Assembly (NCBI GenBank): GCA_964557955.1
Contig: CAZLCS010000001.1
Span: 251,247-315,246, forward strand
Reading direction: 5' to 3'
Source: JALOOX01 sp964557955
Lineage (GTDB): Bacteria; Desulfobacterota; Syntrophobacteria; Syntrophobacterales; Syntrophobacteraceae
DNA length: 64,000 bases
In this document: piece by piece, positions 9,035 through 17,724 of the stretch
Layout: every line of letters starts with the position of its first letter
Numbering within the stretch: position 1 is the stretch's first letter
Position numbers and translations under genes: made by a program
The notes under the pieces: model-generated
Told to the model about the DNA's origin: nothing
The model's database searches: none
The model's input: the letters and a program-made list of their open reading frames with translations, nothing else

Positions 9035-11203
9035 TCAAACCACTTGAAGCATGGATCTTGACCGCGAGGGCTCACTCGCAGAGGGGCACAGCAAACCGGC
9101 CACGGTCTCAAGAAGCCTGTCCCAGCTCAGGGGTTTGGATAAAACCTGATCAACACCGCTTGTCGTGAGATCATCCTCTTCGTATTGAGCTCCCCAGCCG
9201 GTGATCAGAATGACCGGTAGATGCGGATCCTTAGCCTTGGCCCTTTTGGCAATATCCCATCCGCTCACCGACGGCATCCCGAGATCCGTCAGGACCAGGT
9301 CAAAATTCTCAGACTCGATGAGCTGCAAGGCTTCCTGCCCATCGTCCGTTGACGTGACCCGATGCCCTTTCAGGCGCAACATATCTCTCAAAATCTCCAG
9401 GATTTCCGTATCATCGTCGACGACCAGGAGCCTGAAGGAATCCGGTGCCGATTTGGCTTCGCAGGTCTCCACTGCCTTTGATGGAGGGGCTGCCTTCGGC
9501 AGGGAGATCACAAAAGTGGATCCATGGCCGGGAGTGCTTCGAACTCGAATCTCGCCATCGCTCCGGGCAATCAGGCTCCACGAGACACTGAGCCCAAGAC
9601 CCGAATTGCCCACCCCCTTTGTGGTATAAAACGGGTCGAAAATCCTCCCCGAGACTTCCTTGCTCATTCCAATCCCCGTATCTGAAACTTCCACGATGAT
9701 CTGGTCCTCCCAAGGCTTGCATGAGAGAGTCATGACCCCACCTTCCGGCATGGCCTCAACGGAATTGAAAACCAGGTTCGTGAGCACCTCCCTCAGGTCC
9801 GAAGCACTGATGGAGGCGAAACAGGCGGGATGCAGATCCAGTTGAAATCGGATGTTCCGCCCCGAACGCTCCATGGCGTTCTTCCAACGTGGCCGCGTCA
9901 GCTCAATCACATCGGAGATGGCCTCGCCGACGTTGACCGCTGCAGGAAGCATCTGAGAATCCTTGGCCCGTTCGGTGAACTTCTGAAGCCTTCGAACGGT
10001 GTTCGCTCCGTCCTGGACCGCCTTCTCGATATTGTGCAGTCGCCTCTGGATCTCATCGTCGTTTATGCTGGGGAGCATCAACTGGATATTCCCGAGAATC
10101 GCCATCAAAAGATTGTTGAAGTCGTGAGCCACTCCTCCCGCCATGATACCCAATGCGGCCAGTTTTTCGGTCTGGATGAGCTTTTCCGCCAGAGAGTTAC
10201 GCTTGGTCATGTCATGGATGACAAGCAGGAAACCGCTGGTGATTCCGGATTCACCCGACAGACGCACGAGATTGACGTCGGCCTGGTAGGACTCTCCGTC
10301 CCGAGTCACCATGGACACGTCCGTGAGCTCCTGGGTCTGGGAAGTTGATGCCTGTTTCAGAAGCCCTTCAAAATCAGAAGGGTTGGCAAACAATATCGCC
10401 GGAGATCGCCCTATGAACTGGGATGCGTTGAGCCCATGATGCCGTTCGACACTCTGATTGACCTGTACGATGATCCCTTCGGCATCCAGGAGGCAGATAC
10501 CCTGGGGGGTGCTTTTCATGGCCTGTTCAGGAAGTGGAGGACCTTGTGGCATCTCCGACAGATCGGGCTTCGCATGGGTCTTGCCGTTCTTGATGTCAGG
10601 CCCCAGGAGATTCTCCGAAAGGGAGGGCTTTGCGGGAGTCCGAGCCCCGCATAGAAAAAAACTGATGATCCGGCTGACGAGCTCCCAGTTTCTCCGTGCC
10701 TGATTCGAAAAGCGACGGGGATGAGCGGAGCTGATGTTAAGGACACCCAAATCGTAAAGGGGAAGGCATACCATGGAGACCGGTGTAACGGTCGCCCCGT
10801 TCTTGGGCGGAATGGGCTCGCTTGTACTGTTTTCCAGGAAATAGGGGGACTGCATCTGATAGACGCGCCCCGCAATGCCCTCATTGGGGTTGAAGGACAA
10901 ACTGGGGTTGTGATTCCTGGCACTTCCCCCCCCCAGCAGATCATCCAGACCGTATGCAGCTTTGAGACACAAGTGCCGGGCGTTCGGATCCCATAAGACG
11001 ATCGAACAGTTCTCGAAATCTGTTTCCTCAATGATGATACGGACAAGCTTGTCGTAGATCTGGTCGACCACCGGTTTCTCCGACTCAACGGTAAGCAGCT
11101 CAGCGAACCGCTGGATCATGCCAAGGAACCGATTCGACTCCTCGTCACGCTCCTGTGAATTCAGGAGACCTATTCGCAAAATCTTGCTCAATGTGTCATC
11201 CAT
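9035..11203 (-). CDS. Hybrid sensor histidine kinase (GAF-PAS-HisKA-HATPase-REC)
   Basis: Cytoplasmic signalling kinase of 722 residues with no membrane segment. Order: GAF-like domain (about 40-190), PAS (about 225-335), HisKA with phospho-accepting His360 in GGVAHDFNNLLM, HATPase with NLVFNSVEAMPEGG, DTGIGM and GNSGLGLS (about 470-570), and a C-terminal receiver (about 590-710) with VVDDDTEI and phospho-acceptor Asp640 in LVLTDLGMP. The receiver after the kinase and the lack of a DNA-binding output suggest an internal phosphorelay to a separate partner not seen here. A GGAG site precedes the ATG. It starts 10 bases after the HDOD gene, so the two likely share a signal path. Confidence 0.93.
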   Translation of the reverse strand: MDDTLSKILRIGLLNSQERDEESNRFLGMIQRFAELLTVESEKPVVDQIYDKLVRIIIEETDFENCSIVLWDPNARHLCLKAAYGLDDLLGGGSARNHNPSLSFNPNEGIAGRVYQMQSPYFLENSTSEPIPPKNGATVTPVSMVCLPLYDLGVLNISSAHPRRFSNQARRNWELVSRIISFFLCGARTPAKPSLSENLLGPDIKNGKTHAKPDLSEMPQGPPLPEQAMKSTPQGICLLDAEGIIVQVNQSVERHHGLNASQFIGRSPAILFANPSDFEGLLKQASTSQTQELTDVSMVTRDGESYQADVNLVRLSGESGITSGFLLVIHDMTKRNSLAEKLIQTEKLAALGIMAGGVAHDFNNLLMAILGNIQLMLPSINDDEIQRRLHNIEKAVQDGANTVRRLQKFTERAKDSQMLPAAVNVGEAISDVIELTRPRWKNAMERSGRNIRFQLDLHPACFASISASDLREVLTNLVFNSVEAMPEGGVMTLSCKPWEDQIIVEVSDTGIGMSKEVSGRIFDPFYTTKGVGNSGLGLSVSWSLIARSDGEIRVRSTPGHGSTFVISLPKAAPPSKAVETCEAKSAPDSFRLLVVDDDTEILEILRDMLRLKGHRVTSTDDGQEALQLIESENFDLVLTDLGMPSVSGWDIAKRAKAKDPHLPVILITGWGAQYEEDDLTTSGVDQVLSKPLSWDRLLETVAGLLCPSASEPSRSRSMLQVV

Positions 11204-11213
11204 GAGTGCTCCG

Positions 11214-12074
11214 TCATCTCAGCAAAGTCCAAAGCTGATCTACTTCAGCCCATATATCCTGCAGCTTCCTGCGGGATGCCTCCCATTCGGTCTCCGGGAT
11301 GAAAAGGTCCCTGCGATAACCAGAGGTGATCTCGTCATCGAGCAGGTCGGGCCTCTCTTTGCTGTTGACCAGGATGTTGGCGAGGGCCACAAGCTTCACT
11401 TCGGCTTTGAAAGCCGGGCTCTTCTCCGGGAAATGGTGAAATTCCATAACCATTTGGAATACCTCGGGCAGATTCCAGCGAGTCGCAAGCCACTTACCCA
11501 CCACCGTGTGAGTCAACCCATACTGAAGCTCAGCGTACCACAATGGAATCGTTCCTTTTCGAGACAGTCTCCAGATGGCCCGGTAATGATCCTGAAGGGA
11601 GGACGCCATGGCAACTCGTCCCAGATCGTGAAACAGCGCAAGGATATAGGCTTTTTCAGGGCTGACCCACGGTCTCGTGCGAGCCATTTCACTGGCTACT
11701 CGAGCGGTGGCCAGGGAATGCTTCCAGAGCCTTTCTCTCTCCTGCGGTTCAATGGAATTCTGAGTCGAGCACATATCCATCAGGAGGGCGCAAAGACAAA
11801 GGGATTTAACCTGCTCGAACCCGATCAGGATCATCGCCTTGGCAAGGGTTGGCACGTTCCCCCTCATGCCATAATAAGTGGAGTTCGCAACCCGAAGGAT
11901 TCTTGCGGACAACGACTGGTCGTATCGAATGAGGCTCTCCATTTCCTCTGGTGAGGCTACCTCATCATGGATGATCTCGACGAGTCGTTGGAGCGACCCT
12001 GAAAGGGAAGGCAGGTCGCGAATTCGGGCAATTCTGCGTCGGACTTCCTGTTCGTTGGGAGAACAAGTGGACAT
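11214..12074 (-). CDS. HDOD-domain signalling protein
   Basis: The 286-residue protein has an HDOD domain over most of its length: IRDLPSLSGSLQRLVEII, then YDQSLSARILRVANSTYYG, IGFEQVKSLCLCALLMD and ALFHDLGRVAMASSL. HDOD domains resemble HD phosphohydrolases but usually lack the full metal-binding set and act as regulatory scaffolds; here an HD pair remains in FHDLGR. It is the first gene of a two-gene unit with the hybrid kinase, so it may modulate or transmit that kinase's signal. The ATG is preceded by a weak purine stretch. Family firm, role inferred. Confidence 0.9.
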   Translation of the reverse strand: MSTCSPNEQEVRRRIARIRDLPSLSGSLQRLVEIIHDEVASPEEMESLIRYDQSLSARILRVANSTYYGMRGNVPTLAKAMILIGFEQVKSLCLCALLMDMCSTQNSIEPQERERLWKHSLATARVASEMARTRPWVSPEKAYILALFHDLGRVAMASSLQDHYRAIWRLSRKGTIPLWYAELQYGLTHTVVGKWLATRWNLPEVFQMVMEFHHFPEKSPAFKAEVKLVALANILVNSKERPDLLDDEITSGYRRDLFIPETEWEASRRKLQDIWAEVDQLWTLLR

Positions 12075-12784
12075 CTGTGTCAGTGGCCCCCGGAGGACAT
12101 ACCTCTGTAGAGAATTTCAACCACCCAAAATCAGTTTCAAATCATCTCGCAGCTCGGTATCCACATAGGTCGGCAGGAATATAATAAACATCAAAACGTT
12201 TCTGATTTCTATGACAATATTGTTACATCTTCGTGACAGGCTCCCATCCAAATTCCATTGAGTGCGAGAATCAGCATCCTTTCTTCCACACGCCCCCCAC
12301 ACATCGCGGCGCAGAATCAGCACTGGTCAATGGATTGGGTAACAGGGGAACACAGCCGATTGATATCACACATCAAACATTGAGCTCCTCGCCAGACATT
12401 CCTGTACGGGCACCCTGCAATGCCTTCGGGGATCCCGTCCACGGATTGTCCCACGAGTTTTGGAAGTCGTCTCAATGCAGCCTGAGGGTTTGAAAAAAAT
12501 AAACTTATTAATTATAGCCCCATAAGGACGCTAGCACAAAGAATCATGCAAGTCGATAATTTTTTGACACATAAACCATCACGTCAGAGGCATCCGGTTC
12601 CCGGCTTTTCAATTCATTATGGAAAGAATAACCCCCAAAGATTCAGGGAATTGCTGCTCTGTCAGGACTTGACGGCAATGGGCACGCGTCTGTCGAGTGC
12701 ATTGGCAAAGTCATGAAGAAAACGCGGATCATCAAGAGAAGAACTCAGTTTCGTCGGCTCCGTCAAATTCCTGGCCCTGCCCCC
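12075..12784. other. 710-base region without a convincing gene
   Basis: It lies between the PaaK-like stop and the HDOD start, both on the minus strand. The part near 12480-12560 is strikingly AT-rich compared with its surroundings and holds a promoter-like sequence. I see no protein of recognisable composition and no known riboswitch core. It probably holds the 3' untranslated end of the Liv unit and a long 5' leader of the HDOD-kinase unit. Confidence 0.6.
12511..12539 (-). promoter_or_regulatory. Candidate promoter for the HDOD-kinase unit
   Basis: Minus strand: -10 box TATAAT (12511-12516) is a perfect match; -35 box TTGTGC (12534-12539) is weak; spacer 17 bases. The next minus-strand gene starts at 12074, so a transcript from here would have a leader of about 430 nt. 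Confidence 0.5.
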
Positions 12785-14089
12785 TCAGTGATCCTGACGC
12801 AAGTCTTCGATGTGGTCCATTGAAATAACCGTCTTGAAGGAACCAGGTTCCTTGAACTGGATCCGAACCGGCACTCCCAGTTCCGTAGCAAGTTCTGAAC
12901 CTAATCGCAGAGAGGTCTGCTCCATCTCCTTGATTTCGTCAGAGAAGATGACGCTGTCCACACCAAGCCACACTTCGAGATAGTCCCGCCTCTGCGTCTC
13001 GCGAACACGAAAGCGACACTTCTCGGGCTCATGACCCAGGATGCGCTGAATGTGTGTCCGAACCTGCTGCTGATGTATCTTGACACCGCGGATGACGACC
13101 GCTTCGTCCGTACGCTCCCTCAGCCATTCCATTCTCCTGAAAGTGCGCCCACATTCGCATGAACCGGTCATCAGGCGAACCTTGTCACCGGTCCGGTACC
13201 GTACCAGTGGAAAAGCCCGTGTCGTGAGCGTCGTCAGCACCAGTTCACCCGGCGTACCGTCCTCGACACAAATCCCGCTTTCAGGGTCGATGACCTCCGC
13301 CAGGAAGTGATCTTCACTCAGATGCAGGCCGGCCCGTTCATCACATTCGAAAGCCAGAGCAGGTCCGGGTACTTCGCTCAGACCGTAGTGAGACCAGGCT
13401 CGGACATGCAATCGCTCTTCCAGTTGACTGGACATGTCCCGATTTGGAGCTTCTCCCACCAGGATCAGGGTTTTCAGAGCCAGAGCATTGGGGTTCAGGT
13501 TGGCCTGGAACAACAGATGCGTCAACTCAGCTGCCGCCGACGCCGAAGTGACCAAAACCGATGTCCTGTAATCCTTCAGGATCATGAGCTGTTTTTCAGG
13601 AGGCAGAATCGTCAGAGGAATAACACTGGCCTCGATGGCCTCGGCACCGTCCTTGTATTCACGTCCCCAATTGGTCAGCCCAACATCCAGGTGGATTTGC
13701 AGGATATCCAGGCCCGAGACGCTGGCTGCGGTAAGGGCCCTGGCGACCATCTCATGCCAGACGGCGAGATCCTGCTTTGTGTACCCACTGACCACGGGAT
13801 TGAGGGAGCTTCCCTGAGCGGTGTGGATACGCACCACGTCACGGAGGGGGACGGCAAACAATCCGTAAGGGTAATGCTCGCTCAGATGACGTCGATGCGT
13901 AAATGGAACATGGGCCAGGTCCGACAAATTCTCTATCTGCAGAGGATCGACTCGATTCTCCATGAACTGATTGCGGTAGAATGGGACGTTTTTGTACGCG
14001 CGGTTCAGGGTGCTCTGGAGCCGCTCCAGCTGTTGCTGAGCCCGTTCCTCCAAGTCAAGACACTCGACGCCAGGATTCCTTATGGGCAT
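12785..14089 (-). CDS. PaaK-like adenylate-forming protein with degenerate ATP loop
   Basis: The 434 residues align by eye along their length with phenylacetate-CoA ligase, including the intact family member at 19584-20885: VPFYRNQF, VPFTHRRHL, YPYGLFAVPLRDVVRIH, SHYGLSEVPGPALAFEC, PGELVLTTLT, VRYRTGD and RTDEAVVIRGVKI. The phosphate-binding loop, HASSGTTGKPT in the intact protein, here reads HTAQGSSLNPV, and the C-terminal catalytic-lysine region (SEGKAQRV) is replaced by GSFKTVISM. It therefore probably cannot form an acyl-adenylate in the usual way. It starts 3 bases after livF ends, the last gene of the Liv unit. It could be a regulatory or substrate-binding paralogue, or an early pseudogene, although the frame is clean. 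Confidence 0.85.
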   Translation of the reverse strand: MPIRNPGVECLDLEERAQQQLERLQSTLNRAYKNVPFYRNQFMENRVDPLQIENLSDLAHVPFTHRRHLSEHYPYGLFAVPLRDVVRIHTAQGSSLNPVVSGYTKQDLAVWHEMVARALTAASVSGLDILQIHLDVGLTNWGREYKDGAEAIEASVIPLTILPPEKQLMILKDYRTSVLVTSASAAAELTHLLFQANLNPNALALKTLILVGEAPNRDMSSQLEERLHVRAWSHYGLSEVPGPALAFECDERAGLHLSEDHFLAEVIDPESGICVEDGTPGELVLTTLTTRAFPLVRYRTGDKVRLMTGSCECGRTFRRMEWLRERTDEAVVIRGVKIHQQQVRTHIQRILGHEPEKCRFRVRETQRRDYLEVWLGVDSVIFSDEIKEMEQTSLRLGSELATELGVPVRIQFKEPGSFKTVISMDHIEDLRQDH

Positions 14090-14092
14090 TGT

Positions 14093-14836
14093 CTAGGCTC
14101 TCCCTTCACAAAACTCCCGATAGTCACGACCCAGGTACGCGCGCTTCACATCCTGATCGGCGAGCAGGTCCTCGGCCGCCCCTTCCAGTACGATCCGTCC
14201 ATTCTCCAGGACGTAGCCCCGGTCTGCAATCTGAAGGGCTGCCCTGGCATTCTGCTCCACCAGAAGCACCGTGATTCCCCGCTCTTTCAATTGAACAAGA
14301 GTATCAAGAATCATGCGCACCAGAAAAGGGGCCAGTCCCATGGTCGGTTCGTCCAGGAGCAGAAGTCGGGGGCGCGCCATCAGCGCGCGGGCTATGGCAA
14401 TCATCTGCTGCTCGCCCCCCGACAGGGTGCCTGCGGGTTGCCTGGCCCTTTCCCGCAGAATGGGAAAAAGCTCCATGACGGCTTCCAGATCATTCCTCAC
14501 CGCTTCACCCTCACCCCGCCTGTATCTCAAATAGGCTCCCAGTTTCAGATTCTCAAGGACTGACATGGGAGGGAACAAGAGTCGCCCTTCAGGAACCAGG
14601 CACATGCCGCGCTTGACGATGGCCTGGGGTTTAAGTCCCTTCATGGATTCCCTGTGGAAAAGAATCTCTCCCTCCCATCGTGGGATCAAACCGCACAAGG
14701 TCTGAAGAAGCGTGCTCTTTCCAGCACCATTGGCGCCGATGAGCGCGATGATTTCCCCGGCGCGGACTGAAAGGCTGACACCGTTGATGGCCCGAATTTT
14801 CCCATAATAGCATTTCAAGTTGCGCAACCGGAGCAT
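14093..14836 (-). CDS. livF: Branched-chain amino acid type ABC transporter ATPase LivF
   Basis: One of two ATPases powering a high-affinity importer at the inner membrane. The 247 residues show Walker A ALIGANGAGKST, signature LSGGEQQMIAIARAL, Walker B LLLLDEPTMGLAP and the switch His in VLLVEQNAR. The TLCGLIPRWEGEI stretch after Walker A is characteristic of LivF. It follows livG and precedes the degenerate PaaK-like gene by 3 bases. The genetic neighbourhood of PaaK and ACT genes suggests the cargo could be an aromatic acid or an amino acid precursor of one rather than leucine. Confidence 0.92.
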   Translation of the reverse strand: MLRLRNLKCYYGKIRAINGVSLSVRAGEIIALIGANGAGKSTLLQTLCGLIPRWEGEILFHRESMKGLKPQAIVKRGMCLVPEGRLLFPPMSVLENLKLGAYLRYRRGEGEAVRNDLEAVMELFPILRERARQPAGTLSGGEQQMIAIARALMARPRLLLLDEPTMGLAPFLVRMILDTLVQLKERGITVLLVEQNARAALQIADRGYVLENGRIVLEGAAEDLLADQDVKRAYLGRDYREFCEGRA

Positions 14837-14900
14837 GGTTTACCTCTGAAAATTTCGAGCCCAGCCTGGAACCGGGGAATCCGGCCCCATCTTGCCCGGA

Positions 14901-15692
14901 TCAGTCTTTCCCCAGGTAGGCGCATATGACTGCGTCGTTGGATTGAATCTCGCGAGGAGTGCCTTCAGCCAACCTCCTGCCTTGATGCAGAACCAGAATG
15001 CGATCTGAAACCCCCATGGTCAGACTCATGTCGTGTTCAACCAGGAGGAGCGTGACGCCCCGTTCACGTATCTTGACCAGCAATTCCCCGAGTTGACTTG
15101 TCTCGACTGCGTTCAGGCCCGAGGCCGGCTCGTCCAGCAGCAGCACTTTGGGATCCGATGCAAGGGCCCGTGCGATTTCGAGAAATCGCTGCCAGCCAAA
15201 GGGAAGATCCGAGCTCCTCTGGCCGGCCAGCTCGTCAAGGCCCGTGAATCGGAGAAGCTCCAAGGCATGCTCCACAGCGCCGGATTCCTCATGCTTCACA
15301 CGTGGCCATCGGCCTATGGCTCCCCAGAAGCCGGAACGCATGCGGGAATGGTGCCCGACCAGCACATTCTCCAGGACACTCATGCTTCCAAAGAGCTCAA
15401 CGTTCTGAAAGGTACGTGCGATGCCCATTTGCACAATCTGGTGGATGGCCATCCGATGGATGGGATGCTTTTCAAAGAGCACGCTGCCTTCATCGGGACG
15501 GTACAAGCCCGTGATGATGTTGAACAGCGTGGTTTTTCCCGCTCCATTGGGGCCGATGATCGCATGAATGGATCCGGGACGAACCTCCAGGGAGATGTCA
15601 TACAGAGCCTGGATTCCCCCGAATGACTTCGATATCGATTGAAGCTCTATGATGGACTGGGGCACGGTGTCACCTGGTTTTGGATCGCTCAT
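14901..15692 (-). CDS. livG: Branched-chain amino acid type ABC transporter ATPase LivG
   Basis: Second ATPase of the importer. From the ATG at 15690-15692 it has 263 residues: Walker A AIIGPNGAGKTT, the LivG-type insertion with IARTFQNVELFGSMSVLENV, signature LPFGWQRFLEIARAL, Walker B VLLLDEPASGLN and H-loop LLLVEHDMSL. A GTG 18 bases further upstream is an alternative start. The gene overlaps the end of livM by 23 bases, which argues for coupled translation. The LP(F/Y)G form of the signature is normal for LivG. Confidence 0.92.
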   Translation of the reverse strand: MSDPKPGDTVPQSIIELQSISKSFGGIQALYDISLEVRPGSIHAIIGPNGAGKTTLFNIITGLYRPDEGSVLFEKHPIHRMAIHQIVQMGIARTFQNVELFGSMSVLENVLVGHHSRMRSGFWGAIGRWPRVKHEESGAVEHALELLRFTGLDELAGQRSSDLPFGWQRFLEIARALASDPKVLLLDEPASGLNAVETSQLGELLVKIRERGVTLLLVEHDMSLTMGVSDRILVLHQGRRLAEGTPREIQSNDAVICAYLGKD

Positions 15693-16593
15693 AGAAGTCC
15701 ACGATTCCACGTACGAGCCCCTGCGGAAGGAAGATCATGATCAGCATGAGGATCAAACCATAGACGAGCATTTCGTAATCCAGGAAAACGTGCAGCCATT
15801 GAGGGAGCAGGGTGATCACCGATGCTCCGAGGACTGAGCCCCAGATGCTGGCCATTCCACCGATGACGACCATGGTGACCATGCGGACGGAAGTCATGAA
15901 ATCGAAGGAATTAGGGCTGATGAAGTTCACCATGTGTGCGTAAAGAAACCCCGCAACGGCAGCGAAGACCGCACTCAGTACAAACACATGTATCTTGATG
16001 CGGCTTGTGTCGATACCCATAGCGGCTGCAGCCTGTTCGCTGTCATGAATGGCCCTGAGAGCTCTACCAACCCGGGAATTGATGATTCGCCCACACACTT
16101 CGAAACCGACGAGGACGGTTCCCCAGACCAGAAAATAGTATGCCGTGCGGGAGCTTAAGTCCACGGGCCCCAGCGCGAGGGGCGGAATCCCAACCAGTCC
16201 CGAGTCTCCACCTGTGAATCGGCTCCACTCCCGAAAGAAGATGAAAACGATCATGCCGAAGCCCAGTGTGCCCATACCCAGATAGTATCCATGCAGCTTC
16301 AAGATGGGCAGGGCCACCAGATAGGCCACAGCAGCCGTCAGGAGAATCGAAACCGGCAGGGTCAGCCAGGGGGACCATCCGAAGTGAACCGTCAGGATGC
16401 CCGTGGAATAGGCTCCGAGCCCGTAAAAGGCCGCATGCCCCAGGGAAATCTGCCCCGCATATCCCATGAGCATGTTCAACCCAAGGGTCAGCAGTGTGTA
16501 TATGCCGATAAACGTCAGCACCTGCAGGTGATACGGGTTGCTGATGAGCAGTCCCCCGACAACGATGGCCGCCCCCAAACAAAGGTTCTTCAT
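15670..16593 (-). CDS. livM: Branched-chain amino acid type ABC transporter permease LivM
   Basis: Inner-membrane permease of 307 residues with about eight to ten hydrophobic segments, beginning MKNLCLGAAIVVGGLLI. Family features: LNMLMGYAGQISLGHAAFYGLGAY near the first third and RALRAIHDSEQAAAAMGID in the cytoplasmic loop that contacts the ATPase, then MVVIGGMASIWGSVLGA. It pairs with LivH to form the channel. Spacing to livH is 89 bases and its end overlaps livG. Confidence 0.92.
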   Translation of the reverse strand: MKNLCLGAAIVVGGLLISNPYHLQVLTFIGIYTLLTLGLNMLMGYAGQISLGHAAFYGLGAYSTGILTVHFGWSPWLTLPVSILLTAAVAYLVALPILKLHGYYLGMGTLGFGMIVFIFFREWSRFTGGDSGLVGIPPLALGPVDLSSRTAYYFLVWGTVLVGFEVCGRIINSRVGRALRAIHDSEQAAAAMGIDTSRIKIHVFVLSAVFAAVAGFLYAHMVNFISPNSFDFMTSVRMVTMVVIGGMASIWGSVLGASVITLLPQWLHVFLDYEMLVYGLILMLIMIFLPQGLVRGIVDFYERSKTR

Positions 16594-16682
16594 GTCATCG
16601 CTCTTGCCGATCGATCACTTCTCAACATCGGTCCAGTGTCACGGTATCAGGCTTCAGGATTGAATCTGCATTCCAGAGGGAA

Positions 16683-17558
16683 TCAGAAACGATGGATGGC
16701 ACTCTTTCCCAGTATTCCGCTGGGTCGCATGTAAAGGATCAGGAGCAACAGCAAGAACGCGATGGCATCCTTGAGGCTCGAAGAAATGAATCCCACTCCC
16801 AATGACTCCAGTATTCCCAGCAAAAGGCCACCCAGGACCGCCCCCCACGAGGTGCCCAGGCCCCCCAGCATCGCGGCGCAAAAGCCTTTGAGACCCAGCA
16901 TGGTTCCCATATCGTAGCTGCTCATGGTAATGGGCGCTATGAGGATGCCTCCCAATGCCCCCATGGCAGCGCTGACCGCAAATGCCAGGAGGGTCATGCG
17001 CTCGGTGCCGATGCCCAGAAGAGCAGCAGCTTTCTTGCTGATGGCGCAGGCCTCCATGGCCTTGCCGGTCAGAGTCTTTCGATAGAAAAACTGCAGGCAG
17101 GCCACCACAAGAAGGACGATCGCCAATATCCAGACGCTCTGGGGAAGCAGCACGGCACCCCCAATCTCGATGGGAGCGTGCTTTGAGAAAGTTCCAACGC
17201 TGTGAGCGTCCTTTCCCCAGATCATCATGCCGACCCCTCGAAACAGAATCGAGGCCCCCACGGTGATGATGACCAAGACAATCGGGTGGGGTTTACGTAC
17301 ACTGCCAATGGCCAGGCGCTCCAGGAGGATGCCGACGGCTGCGACTCCGACGACCGACCCGGCGAACGCTACCCCCAAGGGCAGCTCAAATCCCTTCCAC
17401 AGGGAAACAAGGCTCAAGGCCCCCAGCATCACGAACTCACCCTGGGCGAAATTGATCAGCCCGGTGGCGTTGTAAAGCATGGTGAATCCCAGGGCGATCA
17501 CTGCATAGATGGCGCCACTGGTCAAGCCCGAAAAGAGATATTGAAGCAGTTCCTGCAT
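16683..17558 (-). CDS. livH: Branched-chain amino acid type ABC transporter permease LivH
   Basis: Inner-membrane permease of 291 residues. Family features: LFSGLTSGAIYAVIALGFTM at the N-terminus, YNATGLINFAQGEFVMLGA, KAMEACAISKKAAALLGI in the ATPase-contact loop, and KGFCAAMLGGLGTSWGAVLGG. It is the second liv gene in transcription order, 166 bases after livK; that gap holds no gene I can support. Confidence 0.93.
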   Translation of the reverse strand: MQELLQYLFSGLTSGAIYAVIALGFTMLYNATGLINFAQGEFVMLGALSLVSLWKGFELPLGVAFAGSVVGVAAVGILLERLAIGSVRKPHPIVLVIITVGASILFRGVGMMIWGKDAHSVGTFSKHAPIEIGGAVLLPQSVWILAIVLLVVACLQFFYRKTLTGKAMEACAISKKAAALLGIGTERMTLLAFAVSAAMGALGGILIAPITMSSYDMGTMLGLKGFCAAMLGGLGTSWGAVLGGLLLGILESLGVGFISSSLKDAIAFLLLLLILYMRPSGILGKSAIHRF

Positions 17559-17724
17559 GTTTCAGATCTGTCAAAATAACAAGAACGGTCCATGTTGAAA
17601 GTGGGGACTCGGCATCGACCAAAGGCTTCCTCCTCGTCCCCACACTTGATCCTGTCTGCTGTCTACCATCCATGGAAAGGACGGCATCGCCGGCACCTGC
17701 CCAATGGGAAATCGCGGGCAACCC

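Noticed and set aside
12117..12323. 68-codon minus-strand frame upstream of the HDOD gene
   Set aside because: Only its last 24 residues look protein-like; no ribosome site; more likely leader RNA.
12678..12784. Read-through of the PaaK-like TGA into 34 more codons (possible selenocysteine)
   Set aside because: An open stretch of 34 codons is common by chance, PaaK proteins normally end here, and I see no SECIS-like hairpin just after the TGA.
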